NCBI GenBank assembly: GCA_937863915.1
Contig: CALMID010000103.1
Location: 1 to 10,501 of the forward strand
Direction of reading: 5' to 3'
Source of the DNA: an uncultured Pseudomonas sp.
GTDB taxonomy: Bacteria; Pseudomonadota; Gammaproteobacteria; Pseudomonadales; Pseudomonadaceae
Length of the DNA stretch: 10,501 nt
The translations under genes were made by a program, and so were the position numbers. The notes under the pieces were generated by a model. It saw nothing but the letters and a program-made list of their open reading frames with translations. It searched no databases and was not told the origin of the DNA. Every line of letters starts with the position of its first letter. Position 1 is the first letter of the stretch. Shown one piece after another: positions 1 through 6,259 of this stretch.

Positions 1-369
1 AACGAGAAGGAACTGCCGGACGCCTTCCTGCGCCGCTGCTTCTTCCACTACATCGCCTTCCCCGACCGCGACACCCTGCAGCGCATCGTCGATGTGCACT
101 ACCCGAAGATCAGCGCCAGCCTGGTTTCCGAGGCGCTCGACGTGTTCTTCGACGTGCGCAAGGTGCCGGGCCTGAAGAAGAAGCCCTCCACCAGCGAGCT
201 GGTCGACTGGCTGAAGCTGCTGATGGCCGACAACATCGGCGAAGCCGTGCTGCGCGAGCGTGATCCGACCAAGGCCATCCCGCCGCTGGCCGGTGCCCTG
301 GTGAAGAACGAGCAGGACGTGATGCTGCTGGAGCGTCTGGCCTTTATGTCCCGTCGCGCCGGGCGCTAA
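1..369 (+). CDS. MoxR-type AAA+ ATPase, C-terminal part (5' end outside window)
   Basis: The reading frame is open from the first base and ends at TAA 367-369, so 122 C-terminal residues are visible. They include LPDAFLRRCFFHYIAFPD (from about residue 4), the segment around the arginine-finger region of MoxR AAA+ proteins, and KKPSTSELVDWLKLL (about residues 60-74), the usual sensor-2 region. The Walker motifs lie upstream of the window. MoxR ATPases are thought to act as chaperones that remodel or load cofactors into partner complexes, and are nearly always encoded beside a VWA-domain protein, as here (next gene, 168 bases downstream). From this context it may belong to a MoxR subfamily paired with CoxE-like VWA proteins; its client is unknown. 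The family call is firm and the subfamily is inference. Confidence 0.88.
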   Translation, partial: NEKELPDAFLRRCFFHYIAFPDRDTLQRIVDVHYPKISASLVSEALDVFFDVRKVPGLKKKPSTSELVDWLKLLMADNIGEAVLRERDPTKAIPPLAGALVKNEQDVMLLERLAFMSRRAGR

Positions 370-417
370 GCCGGGCCGGCTGCGCGTCGGCCAGGCGGTG
401 TTGAGGAGCGGTTCGAA

Positions 418-504
418 AGGCTCACTTACAGTCGTAAGCTGCGCTTTCTTACCCCTCCTCGCCTTGCCTGGCTCTAGCTCGCTCGCCCCTCCCCCCGTGC
501 GAGC
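418..504. repeat. Spacer with alternative small hairpins, possible dispersed intergenic repeat
   Basis: The 168-base spacer between the MoxR and VWA genes contains CTTAC (425-429), GTAAG (434-438) and CTTAC again (448-452). GTAAG can therefore pair with either flanking copy, giving two mutually exclusive hairpins. Further on, GCTCGC (481-486) can pair with GCGAGC (499-504) around a C-rich 12-base loop. No run of T follows any of these, so a simple terminator is unlikely. The composition (a pyrimidine-rich block at about 443-496) differs from the flanking genes. It resembles the short palindromic or dispersed intergenic elements common in Pseudomonas, but only one copy lies in this window, so repeat status is inference. 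Confidence 0.3.
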
Positions 505-537
505 AATCGAGTCACAGATTTAACCGAGGGCATGTAC

Positions 538-1716
538 ATGCTGCTCAACCTGTTCAATGAAATGCGCGCGGCCAAGGTGCCGGTGTCGGTGCGCGAACTG
601 CTCGATCTGATCAACGCGTTGAAGCACAACGTGGTGTTCGCCGATATGGACGAGTTCTACTACCTCGCCCGGGCGATTCTGGTGAAGGACGAGCGCCACT
701 TCGACAAGTTCGACCGGGCCTTCGGCGCCTACTTCAAGGGCCTGGAGAACCTCAACGAGCACCTTGAAGCACTGATTCCCGAGGAATGGCTGCGCAAAGA
801 ATTCGAGAAACACCTGACCGATGAGGAAAAGGCGCAGATCCAGTCCCTCGGCGGCCTGGACAAGCTGATCGAAGAGTTCAAGAAACGTCTGGAAGAACAG
901 AAGGAACGCCATGCCGGCGGCAACAAGTGGATCGGCACCGGCGGCACCAGCCCGTTCGGCTCCGGCGGCTACAACCCCGAGGGCATCCGCGTCGGCGATG
1001 CCGGCAAGCGCCAGGGCAAGGCCGCCAAGGTGTGGGACCAGCGCGAGTACAAGAACCTCGACGACCAGGTCGAACTGGGCACGCGCAACATCAAGGTGGC
1101 CCTGCGCCGCCTGCGCAAGTTCGCCCGCGAGGGCGCCGCGGAAGAGTTCGACCTCGGCGGCACCATCGACCACACCGCCAAGGACGGCGGCCTGCTGAAT
1201 ATCCAGATGCGTCCGGAACGGCGCAACACGGTGAAGCTGCTGATCCTGTTCGACATCGGCGGCTCGATGGACGCCCACGTGAAGGTCTGCGAGGAGCTGT
1301 TCTCGGCGTGCAAGACCGAGTTCAAGCACCTGGAGTACTTCTACTTCCACAACTTCATCTACGAAAGCGTGTGGAAGAACAACCTGCGTCGCACCAGCGA
1401 GCGTTACCCCACCCATGACCTGCTGCACAAGTACGGTCCGGACTGGAAGGTCGTGTTCGTCGGCGACGCCGCCATGGCGCCCTACGAGATCACCCAGGCC
1501 GGCGGCAGCGTCGAGCACTGGAATGAGGAACCCGGTTACGTCTGGATGAAGCGCTTCATGGAGAAGTACAAGAAGCTCATCTGGATCAACCCCTACCCCA
1601 AGAGCAGCTGGGACTACACCGCCTCCACCGGGCTGGTGCGCGAGCTGATCAACGACCAGATGCACCCGCTGACCCTGCAGGGCCTGGAAGAAGGCATGCG
1701 CTTTCTCTCCAAGTAA
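538..1716 (+). CDS. VWA-domain protein, CoxE-like, partner of the MoxR ATPase
   Basis: 392 residues. The start at ATG 538 is chosen because GAGGG at 526-530 sits 7 bases before it; the in-frame ATG at 532 would leave only one base after that ribosome binding site. The N-terminal half is helical and charged (about 75-125). It is followed by a glycine-rich linker (about 126-150) and a C-terminal von Willebrand factor A domain from about residue 230. The metal-site loop reads DIGGSMD (239-245), so the first serine of the canonical DxSxS is glycine. A later FVGDAAMAPYE (about 307-317) supplies a plausible further metal-site aspartate. HNFIYESVW (about 271-279) is typical of this cytosolic CoxE-like group. 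There is no signal peptide or membrane segment. Proteins of this type work with MoxR ATPases, probably as substrate adaptors; the client is unknown. A strong terminator follows 10 bases after the stop. Confidence 0.87.
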   Translation: MLLNLFNEMRAAKVPVSVRELLDLINALKHNVVFADMDEFYYLARAILVKDERHFDKFDRAFGAYFKGLENLNEHLEALIPEEWLRKEFEKHLTDEEKAQIQSLGGLDKLIEEFKKRLEEQKERHAGGNKWIGTGGTSPFGSGGYNPEGIRVGDAGKRQGKAAKVWDQREYKNLDDQVELGTRNIKVALRRLRKFAREGAAEEFDLGGTIDHTAKDGGLLNIQMRPERRNTVKLLILFDIGGSMDAHVKVCEELFSACKTEFKHLEYFYFHNFIYESVWKNNLRRTSERYPTHDLLHKYGPDWKVVFVGDAAMAPYEITQAGGSVEHWNEEPGYVWMKRFMEKYKKLIWINPYPKSSWDYTASTGLVRELINDQMHPLTLQGLEEGMRFLSK

Positions 1717-1726
1717 GCCGCCCCGC

Positions 1727-1763
1727 CATGAAAAAAGCCGCCCACCAGGCGGCTTTTTTCATG
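1727..1763. terminator. Strong intrinsic terminator, usable in both directions
   Basis: A perfect inverted repeat with 16-base arms (1727-1742 and 1748-1763) and a 5-base CACCA loop. Each arm joins a GCCGCC/GGCGGC core to a run of six A or T and CATG. The core stem followed by T6 is a classic intrinsic terminator reading rightwards, ten bases after the VWA stop codon. The A6 run makes it equally able to act leftwards. It separates the MoxR/VWA unit from the next operon. Confidence 0.92.
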
Positions 1764-1888
1764 CAGGTATCGGCTATCCGCCAGCCAGGGCACTGGTCTG
1801 CGGCGCACTCGATCGATAACCGCCAAATCCCTTAGCCACGCTGTTGCTATCCACCACGCCACAACATCAGCCGCCTGACTCAGAACAT

Positions 1889-1907
1889 GCTTAAGGCCGC
1901 CTTAAGC
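1889..1907. promoter_or_regulatory. Palindromic operator, CTTAAG-N5-CTTAAG (BqsR/PmrA-like box)
   Basis: GCTTAAGGC-C-GCCTTAAGC is a perfect 19-bp palindrome with a single central base. The same bases read as a direct repeat, CTTAAG (1890-1895), five bases, CTTAAG (1901-1906), with an 11-bp period of one helical turn. This fits the PmrA box (YTTAAK-N5-YTTAAK) and the TTAAG-N6-TTAAG box described for the Fe(II)-responsive regulator BqsR/CarR of P. aeruginosa. It lies 76 bases before the start codon of the DUF2271/flavoreductase/ApbE operon. The motif is seen directly; which OmpR-family regulator binds it is inference. Confidence 0.6.
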
Positions 1908-1914
1908 CCACTTT

Positions 1915-1954
1915 TTCAGTCGTTCAGTTTGGTTTCAGCGTCACCCCGTAAGGT
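1915..1954 (+). promoter_or_regulatory. Possible activator half-sites and -10 of the DUF2271 operon promoter
   Basis: Three TTCAG copies lie at 1915-1919, 1923-1927 and 1934-1938. The last two form TTCAG-N6-TTCAG, the same 11-bp geometry as the upstream CTTAAG box and 32 bp (about three turns) downstream of it. Ten bases after the last copy is TAAGGT (1949-1954), a weak -10 with no recognisable -35 of its own. This is the arrangement of OmpR/PhoB-type promoters in which the activator replaces -35 contacts. The repeats are plain in the sequence; the promoter assignment is tentative. Confidence 0.35.
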
Positions 1955-1982
1955 TGAACCATTCCTTCTGGAGAGGTTCATC

Positions 1983-2450
1983 ATGCACAAGACTGCCTTC
2001 TCACTCGCCCTCGCCGGTGTCGCGGCCCTCCCGGCTCTTGGCCAGGCCCGCGAAATCTCCCTGCAAACCACGCTCAAGGAGTACCGCGGCAACGAGGCCT
2101 ACCTGGCCATCTACGTCACCGACGCCCAGGGCAATTACCAGAGGACCCTCTGGGTCTCCGGCAAGAAAGCCAAATACTACAAACACCTGCGCGACTGGGT
2201 ACGGGCCGGCAACCGGCCTGCCGAGTACGACGGGCTGACCGGCGCCAGCGTCGGTAGTGGCGAGACGCTGGAGGTGGCCGTCGAGCTGGAGGATGCGCTG
2301 ATTGATGCCGGCTACGAAATTCGCATCGACAGCGCCGTCGAGGACAAGCGCGACCAGCGCGCCGAGATCATCGTGCCGCTCACCCAGCAGCCGACCACTG
2401 TCAGTGGCGGCACGCAGGGCTATGTCGACAGTTTCAGCTACCAATTCTGA
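1983..2450 (+). CDS. Secreted DUF2271 protein with a candidate FMN-attachment motif
   Basis: 155 residues. ATG 1983 is chosen because GGAGAGG (1970-1976) lies 6 bases upstream and a Sec-type signal peptide follows at once: MHK, a hydrophobic stretch, then PALGQA with likely cleavage after about residue 22. Longer starts (such as ATG 1887) would run through the operator region. The mature part is a small beta-rich domain of the DUF2271 type, with LAIYVTDAQG (41-50) and YYKHLRDWV (65-73). DGLTGAS at residues 83-89 fits the ApbE flavinylation consensus D-G-x-[ST]-G-A-[ST], making Ser89 the candidate site for covalent FMN. It is the first gene of an operon with a flavoreductase and an FMN transferase, which supports a role as a periplasmic electron carrier. 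The family assignment is fairly firm; flavinylation is inferred. Confidence 0.85.
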   Translation: MHKTAFSLALAGVAALPALGQAREISLQTTLKEYRGNEAYLAIYVTDAQGNYQRTLWVSGKKAKYYKHLRDWVRAGNRPAEYDGLTGASVGSGETLEVAVELEDALIDAGYEIRIDSAVEDKRDQRAEIIVPLTQQPTTVSGGTQGYVDSFSYQF

Positions 2451-2465
2451 TCGCGGAGCACCTTC

Positions 2466-4661
2466 ATGTTGCAGCGCACTCACCTCCTCCTCGGCCTGGT
2501 ACTGGGCATCCTGCTCATGCTCTCGGCCGCCAGCGGCCTGCTGCTGGCCGGCAGCAGCCTGCAGACACAACTGCAGAGCCTGTCGGCGGCGAACGACAAC
2601 GTGGCTCAGGTCGCCGAACGCATCGCCAGCCAGTTGCCTGGCATCGAGCGTATCGAACGCGCTCCTGGCGGTGAGCTGCGGGTTGCCTTCAACGATGCCG
2701 GCGACAGCAACGAGGTACTGGTCGACCCCGCTACCGGTGCCGTATTGGCGCCCTACGAGCCCTCGGCCACCCTGACCTGGGTACGCAACCTGCACCGCGA
2801 GCTGCTGCTCGGTGATGCCGGTCGCTGGCTGAGTGCCCTGGCGGCACTGGCCCTGCTGCTGCTCACGGCCAGCGGCGCCTGGCTGCTGGCACGTCGCCTG
2901 GGCGGCTGGCGCCAACTACTGCTGCCGATCCGCCCGGGCAAGGGACTCGGCCACTGGCATGCCGTGGTGGCGCGCTGGGTGCTGCCGCCGCTGGCCGTGC
3001 TTTCCTGCAGCGGGCTGTATCTGGCGGCCGGCAGTCAGGGATGGATCAACGACGGTCAGGACAGCGAGCCTGCCTATCCGCAAGCGCGCGAAGCAGCTCC
3101 GGCCGCCCCGCTCGGCAGCCTGTCCGCCCTGCGCCATGTCGACCTCAGGGATCTGCGCGAACTGGAATTTCCCGTCGACGGCACGCAAGACAATTTCTAC
3201 ACCCTGCGCACGGCAAGCGGCGATGGCTTCGTCAACGCCAGCAGCGGGCAGTGGATCAGCTATCAGCCGCACAGCACCGCCCGCCGCCTGTATGAAACCG
3301 CCTATGAACTGCACAGCGGCGCCAACTCGCCGCTGTGGACCCTGATCCTCGGCGCCAGCAGCCTGGCCGTGCTGTTTCTCAGCGTATCCGGGCTGCTCGC
3401 CTGGTGGCAGCGCAGGCAACTGACCGGCTCGCTGCGTGGCAATGTCCCGGCCGCACAGGCCGAGATCGTCCTGCTGGTGGGCAGCCAGGGTGGCACCACC
3501 TGGAGTTATGCCCGTCAGCTGCAGACGCAATTGCAGGCCGCCGGCCGGCGCGTGCATTGCGCCAGCATGAATCAGCTGCAACCCCATTACGCCAGCGCCA
3601 CGCACCTGCTGCTGCTCACCTCGACCTATGGCGATGGCCAGGCTCCGGAATCGGCCAGCGAATTCCTCGATCGCCTTGCCCGCAGCCCGCTGAATCCGGC
3701 GCTGGAAGTGGCCGTGCTGGCTTTTGGCGACTCGCGCTTCCAGCATTTCTGCGGCTATGCCCGGCAGGTTGAACAGGCACTGCAGGAACGCGGCCTGCAC
3801 ACCTGCCTGCCGCTGCAATGCATCGACCGCGGCGCGCAAGCCGAGCTGCAGCAGTGGGCCGGGCAACTGGGCCAGCAACTGGGGCTCGACCTGCAGCTCA
3901 GCCCGGAACAGCGCCAACCGGACCTGATCCAGCTGCGCCTGCTGAGCAAGGAGGTGTATGACCCGCAGGGCGAAACACCGGCGGCCATTCTGCGCTTTGC
4001 CCTGCCCCGCACGCCGGGCCTGTTCAAGCGCCAGCCGCGCTTTGCCCCTGGCGACCTGCTGGCCATCAAACCGCAAGGCGAACTGTCGCCGCGCTTCTAC
4101 TCGATCGCCAGCAGCGATGACGATGAGGCGCTGGAAATCTGCGTGCGCAAGCATGTCGGTGGCCTGTGCTCATCGCGCCTGCATGAGCTGAACGTGGGCG
4201 ACAGTGTCGAGGGCTACCTCCAGCCGCACCCGGATTTCCGTCCGAGCGCCGGCCGGCACCCGGTGATTCTGGTCGGCGCCGGCACCGGCGTGGCCCCCCT
4301 GATCGGTTTTGTCCGCAAGAATGCCAAGCAGCGCCCGCTGCACCTCTACTGGGGCGGTCGCAGTGCCCAGACCGACTTTCTCTACGAGTCGGAGCTCAGC
4401 GAGTACCTGGCCGACGGACGCCTGCGCCAACTGAGCCTGGCCTTCTCCCAGAGCCAGACGCCGCAGTATGTGCAGGACCGCCTGGGGCAGGACGCCGCCC
4501 TGCTGAGTAAACTGTTCGCCGAGGGTGCCCAGGTGCTGGTATGCGGTTCCAAAGCCATGGCGGCCGGGGTCAGAGAGGTGCTCGACAACCTGCTGCTGCC
4601 ACTGGGCTGCAGCGTCGAACAACTGCGCACACAAGGGCGGTACCGCGAAGATGTCTACTGA
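2466..4661 (+). CDS. PepSY transmembrane flavoreductase (PepSY-flavodoxin-FNR fusion)
   Basis: 731 residues; ATG 2466 is preceded by GGAG (2455-2458) and lies 15 bases after the DUF2271 stop. Order: membrane segment about 7-28, PepSY-like periplasmic region about 40-100, segments about 122-142 and 166-187, a second periplasmic region, segment about 291-313, then cytosolic domains. Flavodoxin domain about 333-470: phosphate loop GSQGGTTW (339-346), TSTYGDG (385-391), AFGDSRF (419-425). FNR domain about 490-731: FAD motif RFYSIAS (543-549), NAD(P) motif GAGTGVAP (604-611) and the CysJ-like end GRYREDVY. Histidines at membrane edges (His110, His163, His165, His283) are candidate haem ligands by analogy with PepSY_TM reductases. 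The predicted role is moving electrons from NADPH through FAD and FMN to a periplasmic acceptor, as in ferrisiderophore-type reductases resembling PiuB. The immediate acceptor here may be the DUF2271 protein. Confidence 0.9.
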   Translation: MLQRTHLLLGLVLGILLMLSAASGLLLAGSSLQTQLQSLSAANDNVAQVAERIASQLPGIERIERAPGGELRVAFNDAGDSNEVLVDPATGAVLAPYEPSATLTWVRNLHRELLLGDAGRWLSALAALALLLLTASGAWLLARRLGGWRQLLLPIRPGKGLGHWHAVVARWVLPPLAVLSCSGLYLAAGSQGWINDGQDSEPAYPQAREAAPAAPLGSLSALRHVDLRDLRELEFPVDGTQDNFYTLRTASGDGFVNASSGQWISYQPHSTARRLYETAYELHSGANSPLWTLILGASSLAVLFLSVSGLLAWWQRRQLTGSLRGNVPAAQAEIVLLVGSQGGTTWSYARQLQTQLQAAGRRVHCASMNQLQPHYASATHLLLLTSTYGDGQAPESASEFLDRLARSPLNPALEVAVLAFGDSRFQHFCGYARQVEQALQERGLHTCLPLQCIDRGAQAELQQWAGQLGQQLGLDLQLSPEQRQPDLIQLRLLSKEVYDPQGETPAAILRFALPRTPGLFKRQPRFAPGDLLAIKPQGELSPRFYSIASSDDDEALEICVRKHVGGLCSSRLHELNVGDSVEGYLQPHPDFRPSAGRHPVILVGAGTGVAPLIGFVRKNAKQRPLHLYWGGRSAQTDFLYESELSEYLADGRLRQLSLAFSQSQTPQYVQDRLGQDAALLSKLFAEGAQVLVCGSKAMAAGVREVLDNLLLPLGCSVEQLRTQGRYREDVY

Positions 4662-5574
4662 ACACGACTCGCTGCAGCGCTACAGCTTGAGCGGCGCCAC
4701 CATGGGCACGCGTTACAGCGCCGTGTTGTACGCCCCGGCGGGGCTCGATGAAGTTGCTCTAACAGCGCAGTTGCAGCTTGAGGTGGACCGGGTCGACCAG
4801 CAGATGTCGACCTGGCGCACAGACTCCGACCTGATGCGGCTCAACGCCGCCGCCCCCGGTCAGTGGCAGGTGGTACCCGATGAGCTGCTGTGGGTGCTGA
4901 GCAGCGCACTGCGGATCAGCGAAGAATCAGACGGTGCCTTCGATATCGGCGTCGGCGCGCTGGTCAACGCCTGCGGTTTCGGCCCGCACGCCGCCGCCGA
5001 GCAGTTGCCCGGGCGCCAGCCCAGTGCCCGCGAGGCGCTGGAAATCGATCCGTCACAGTCCCGCGTGCGCAAGCATGCCGCATTCAGCCTGGACCTCAAC
5101 GGCATCGCCAAGGGCTTTGCCGTGGATCAGCTGGCACGTTGCCTGGAACGACAGGGCATCCATTCCTATCTGGTGGGCATCGACGGCGAAATGCGTGCCT
5201 GTGGCCTGAAAGCCGATGGCAACGAATGGTGCGTTGCCCTGGAAAAACCGCTCAAGGGGCGCCGCGAAGTGCTCGGTGCCATGGCCATCAGCGACACCGC
5301 CATCGCCACCTCCGGCGACTACCGGCATTGGCGCGAGCGCGACGGCACGGTCTACTCGCACACCATGGACCCGCGCAGCGGCACGCCGCTGATCTCGCCA
5401 CTGGCATCGGTATCCGTACTCTGCACCAGCTGCATGTATGCCGACGCCTGGGCGACCGCCCTGCTGGTGCTCGGTCTGGAGCGCGGCAGCGAACTGGCGC
5501 GGGCCCGGGGACTGAGCGCGATCTTCGTCATCCGCGAGGGCGAAACGCTGCGCGAAGTGACGGTCGGTCTTTGA
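4651..5574 (+). CDS. apbE: FAD:protein FMN transferase (ApbE family), no visible export signal
   Basis: 307 residues. ATG 4651 overlaps the last 11 bases of the flavoreductase, so the two are probably translationally coupled; only a weak GGG at 4635-4637 lies upstream. The protein starts directly with the ApbE core. Motifs: SGATMGTRYS (14-23), MSTWRTDSDLMRLN (52-65), GAFDIGVGALV (95-105), LDLNGIAKGFAVD (147-159), GIDGEMRACG (176-185), ATSGDYRHW (219-227), YSHTMDPRSGTP (235-246) and ADAWATAL (264-271). Asp265 and Thr269 match the usual Mg2+ ligands, so the enzyme looks active. The family splits FAD and attaches FMN to a Thr or Ser in target proteins, normally outside the cytosol behind a signal peptide or lipobox. 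None is visible here, and upstream in-frame starts do not add one. The likely substrate is the DUF2271 protein of the same operon (inference). Confidence 0.9.
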   Translation: MSTEHDSLQRYSLSGATMGTRYSAVLYAPAGLDEVALTAQLQLEVDRVDQQMSTWRTDSDLMRLNAAAPGQWQVVPDELLWVLSSALRISEESDGAFDIGVGALVNACGFGPHAAAEQLPGRQPSAREALEIDPSQSRVRKHAAFSLDLNGIAKGFAVDQLARCLERQGIHSYLVGIDGEMRACGLKADGNEWCVALEKPLKGRREVLGAMAISDTAIATSGDYRHWRERDGTVYSHTMDPRSGTPLISPLASVSVLCTSCMYADAWATALLVLGLERGSELARARGLSAIFVIREGETLREVTVGL

Positions 5575-5686
5575 GCCCCAATCTGCCGGGCACCTTGGCC
5601 AAGCACACAGCTTGTAAAACATGCCTGCGCCGCCACCGCGACAATCGCAGTTATGCTTTGGTTCCCTTGGTTTTCAACAGATTCAA

Positions 5687-6187
5687 ATGCCAGCCTCATC
5701 GGAACCTCCCAGTCGCCGCTTTTCAAACCCGGAAAGCCTGCACAGCCAACCGCCTTCCCCGGCAGACCGCTCGGCGCTGCCCCTTGGCAATCGGCTACCG
5801 GCACTGCTGATCCCGCTGGAGCATTTCCCGCGGATCGACCTCGACAGCACCCGCGCCGCCATGCGTGCGGCGGTCATGCACAGCCCGCCCGGCTACCTGC
5901 TGGTGTTCGCCAGCGCCGAAGAAGACTTCCCGCTCGGCTATGTTCACAGAACACCACTGGCCATCGAGCTGCTGACCGGCAACCGCGCCGATGTACAGCG
6001 CCTCGTCACCCTGACGCCCTGCCTGCCCATCTCCATCAGCCTTGGCGAGGCCTTGCGCCTACTCGGCCGCAAGCAAGCCGAACTGGGGATACTCTGTGAT
6101 CTCAAGGGCGCAGCCCTGGGTTGCTGCACACGCGAGTGCCTGCAGCAGCTGGCGCCGGTAAGCGCTGCTCAGCCGTCATCCTGCTGA
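5687..6187 (+). CDS. Hypothetical protein, diverged free-standing CBS-pair domain
   Basis: 166 residues from ATG 5687. The start is uncertain: no clear ribosome binding site is seen, an in-frame ATG at 5621 would add 22 residues, and a TATGCT (-10-like) at 5652-5657 would favour the shorter form. The first 35 or so residues are polar and rich in proline and serine. From about residue 43, LIPLEHFPRIDLDSTRAAM, then PLGYVHRTPLAIELL, LTPCLPISISLGEALRLL, and ELGILCDLKGAALGCCTREC line up in order with the CBS pair of the CorC-like protein encoded next (MIPRSDLVYIDV, LLGVVHAKQAFA, CVYVPETLTGMELLEQF, MAFVIDEYGELEGIVTLQD). The usual DEYG is replaced by CDLKG. There are no membrane segments. It may bind a nucleotide or interact with its neighbour; it may also be a decayed remnant of a CorC-like gene. 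No terminator separates it from the downstream gene. Confidence 0.65.
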   Translation: MPASSEPPSRRFSNPESLHSQPPSPADRSALPLGNRLPALLIPLEHFPRIDLDSTRAAMRAAVMHSPPGYLLVFASAEEDFPLGYVHRTPLAIELLTGNRADVQRLVTLTPCLPISISLGEALRLLGRKQAELGILCDLKGAALGCCTRECLQQLAPVSAAQPSSC

Positions 6188-6227
6188 GTGCCCCGGGCAA
6201 GACATCGAATACCGAATCAATGAATAG

Positions 6228-6248
6228 CAGTGCGCAGAAAACGCACTG
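6228..6248 (+). promoter_or_regulatory. Hairpin abutting the ribosome binding site of the CorC-like gene
   Basis: CAGTGCG (6228-6234) and CGCACTG (6242-6248) form a perfect 7-base stem around a CAGAAAA loop. The last stem base is the first G of the Shine-Dalgarno GGGAG (6248-6252), 7 bases before ATG 6260. It lacks a T run and so is not a terminator. It could modulate ribosome access to the gene; regulation is inferred from position alone. Confidence 0.4.
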
Positions 6249-6259
6249 GGAGAACAACA

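Noticed and set aside
520..1665. Long antisense open frame opposite the VWA gene (381 codons)
   Set aside because: It lies wholly opposite a well-supported gene, has low-complexity Val/Leu/Ala/Gln-rich composition typical of GC-rich antisense frames, and shows no motif.
1887..1982. Upstream in-frame ATG 1887 as start of the DUF2271 gene
   Set aside because: It lies at the edge of the palindromic operator, has no ribosome binding site, and would bury the clear signal peptide that begins at 1983.
2727..2747. DPATGAV in the PepSY reductase as a second flavinylation site
   Set aside because: The acceptor Thr/Ser is missing (Val instead), and D-P-x-T-G-x-V is the ordinary turn motif of PepSY domains.
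2001..4154. Two long antisense frames opposite the DUF2271 and flavoreductase genes
   Set aside because: The sense strand carries an unbroken multi-domain reductase with family motifs; the antisense products are Gln/Ala/Arg-rich with none.
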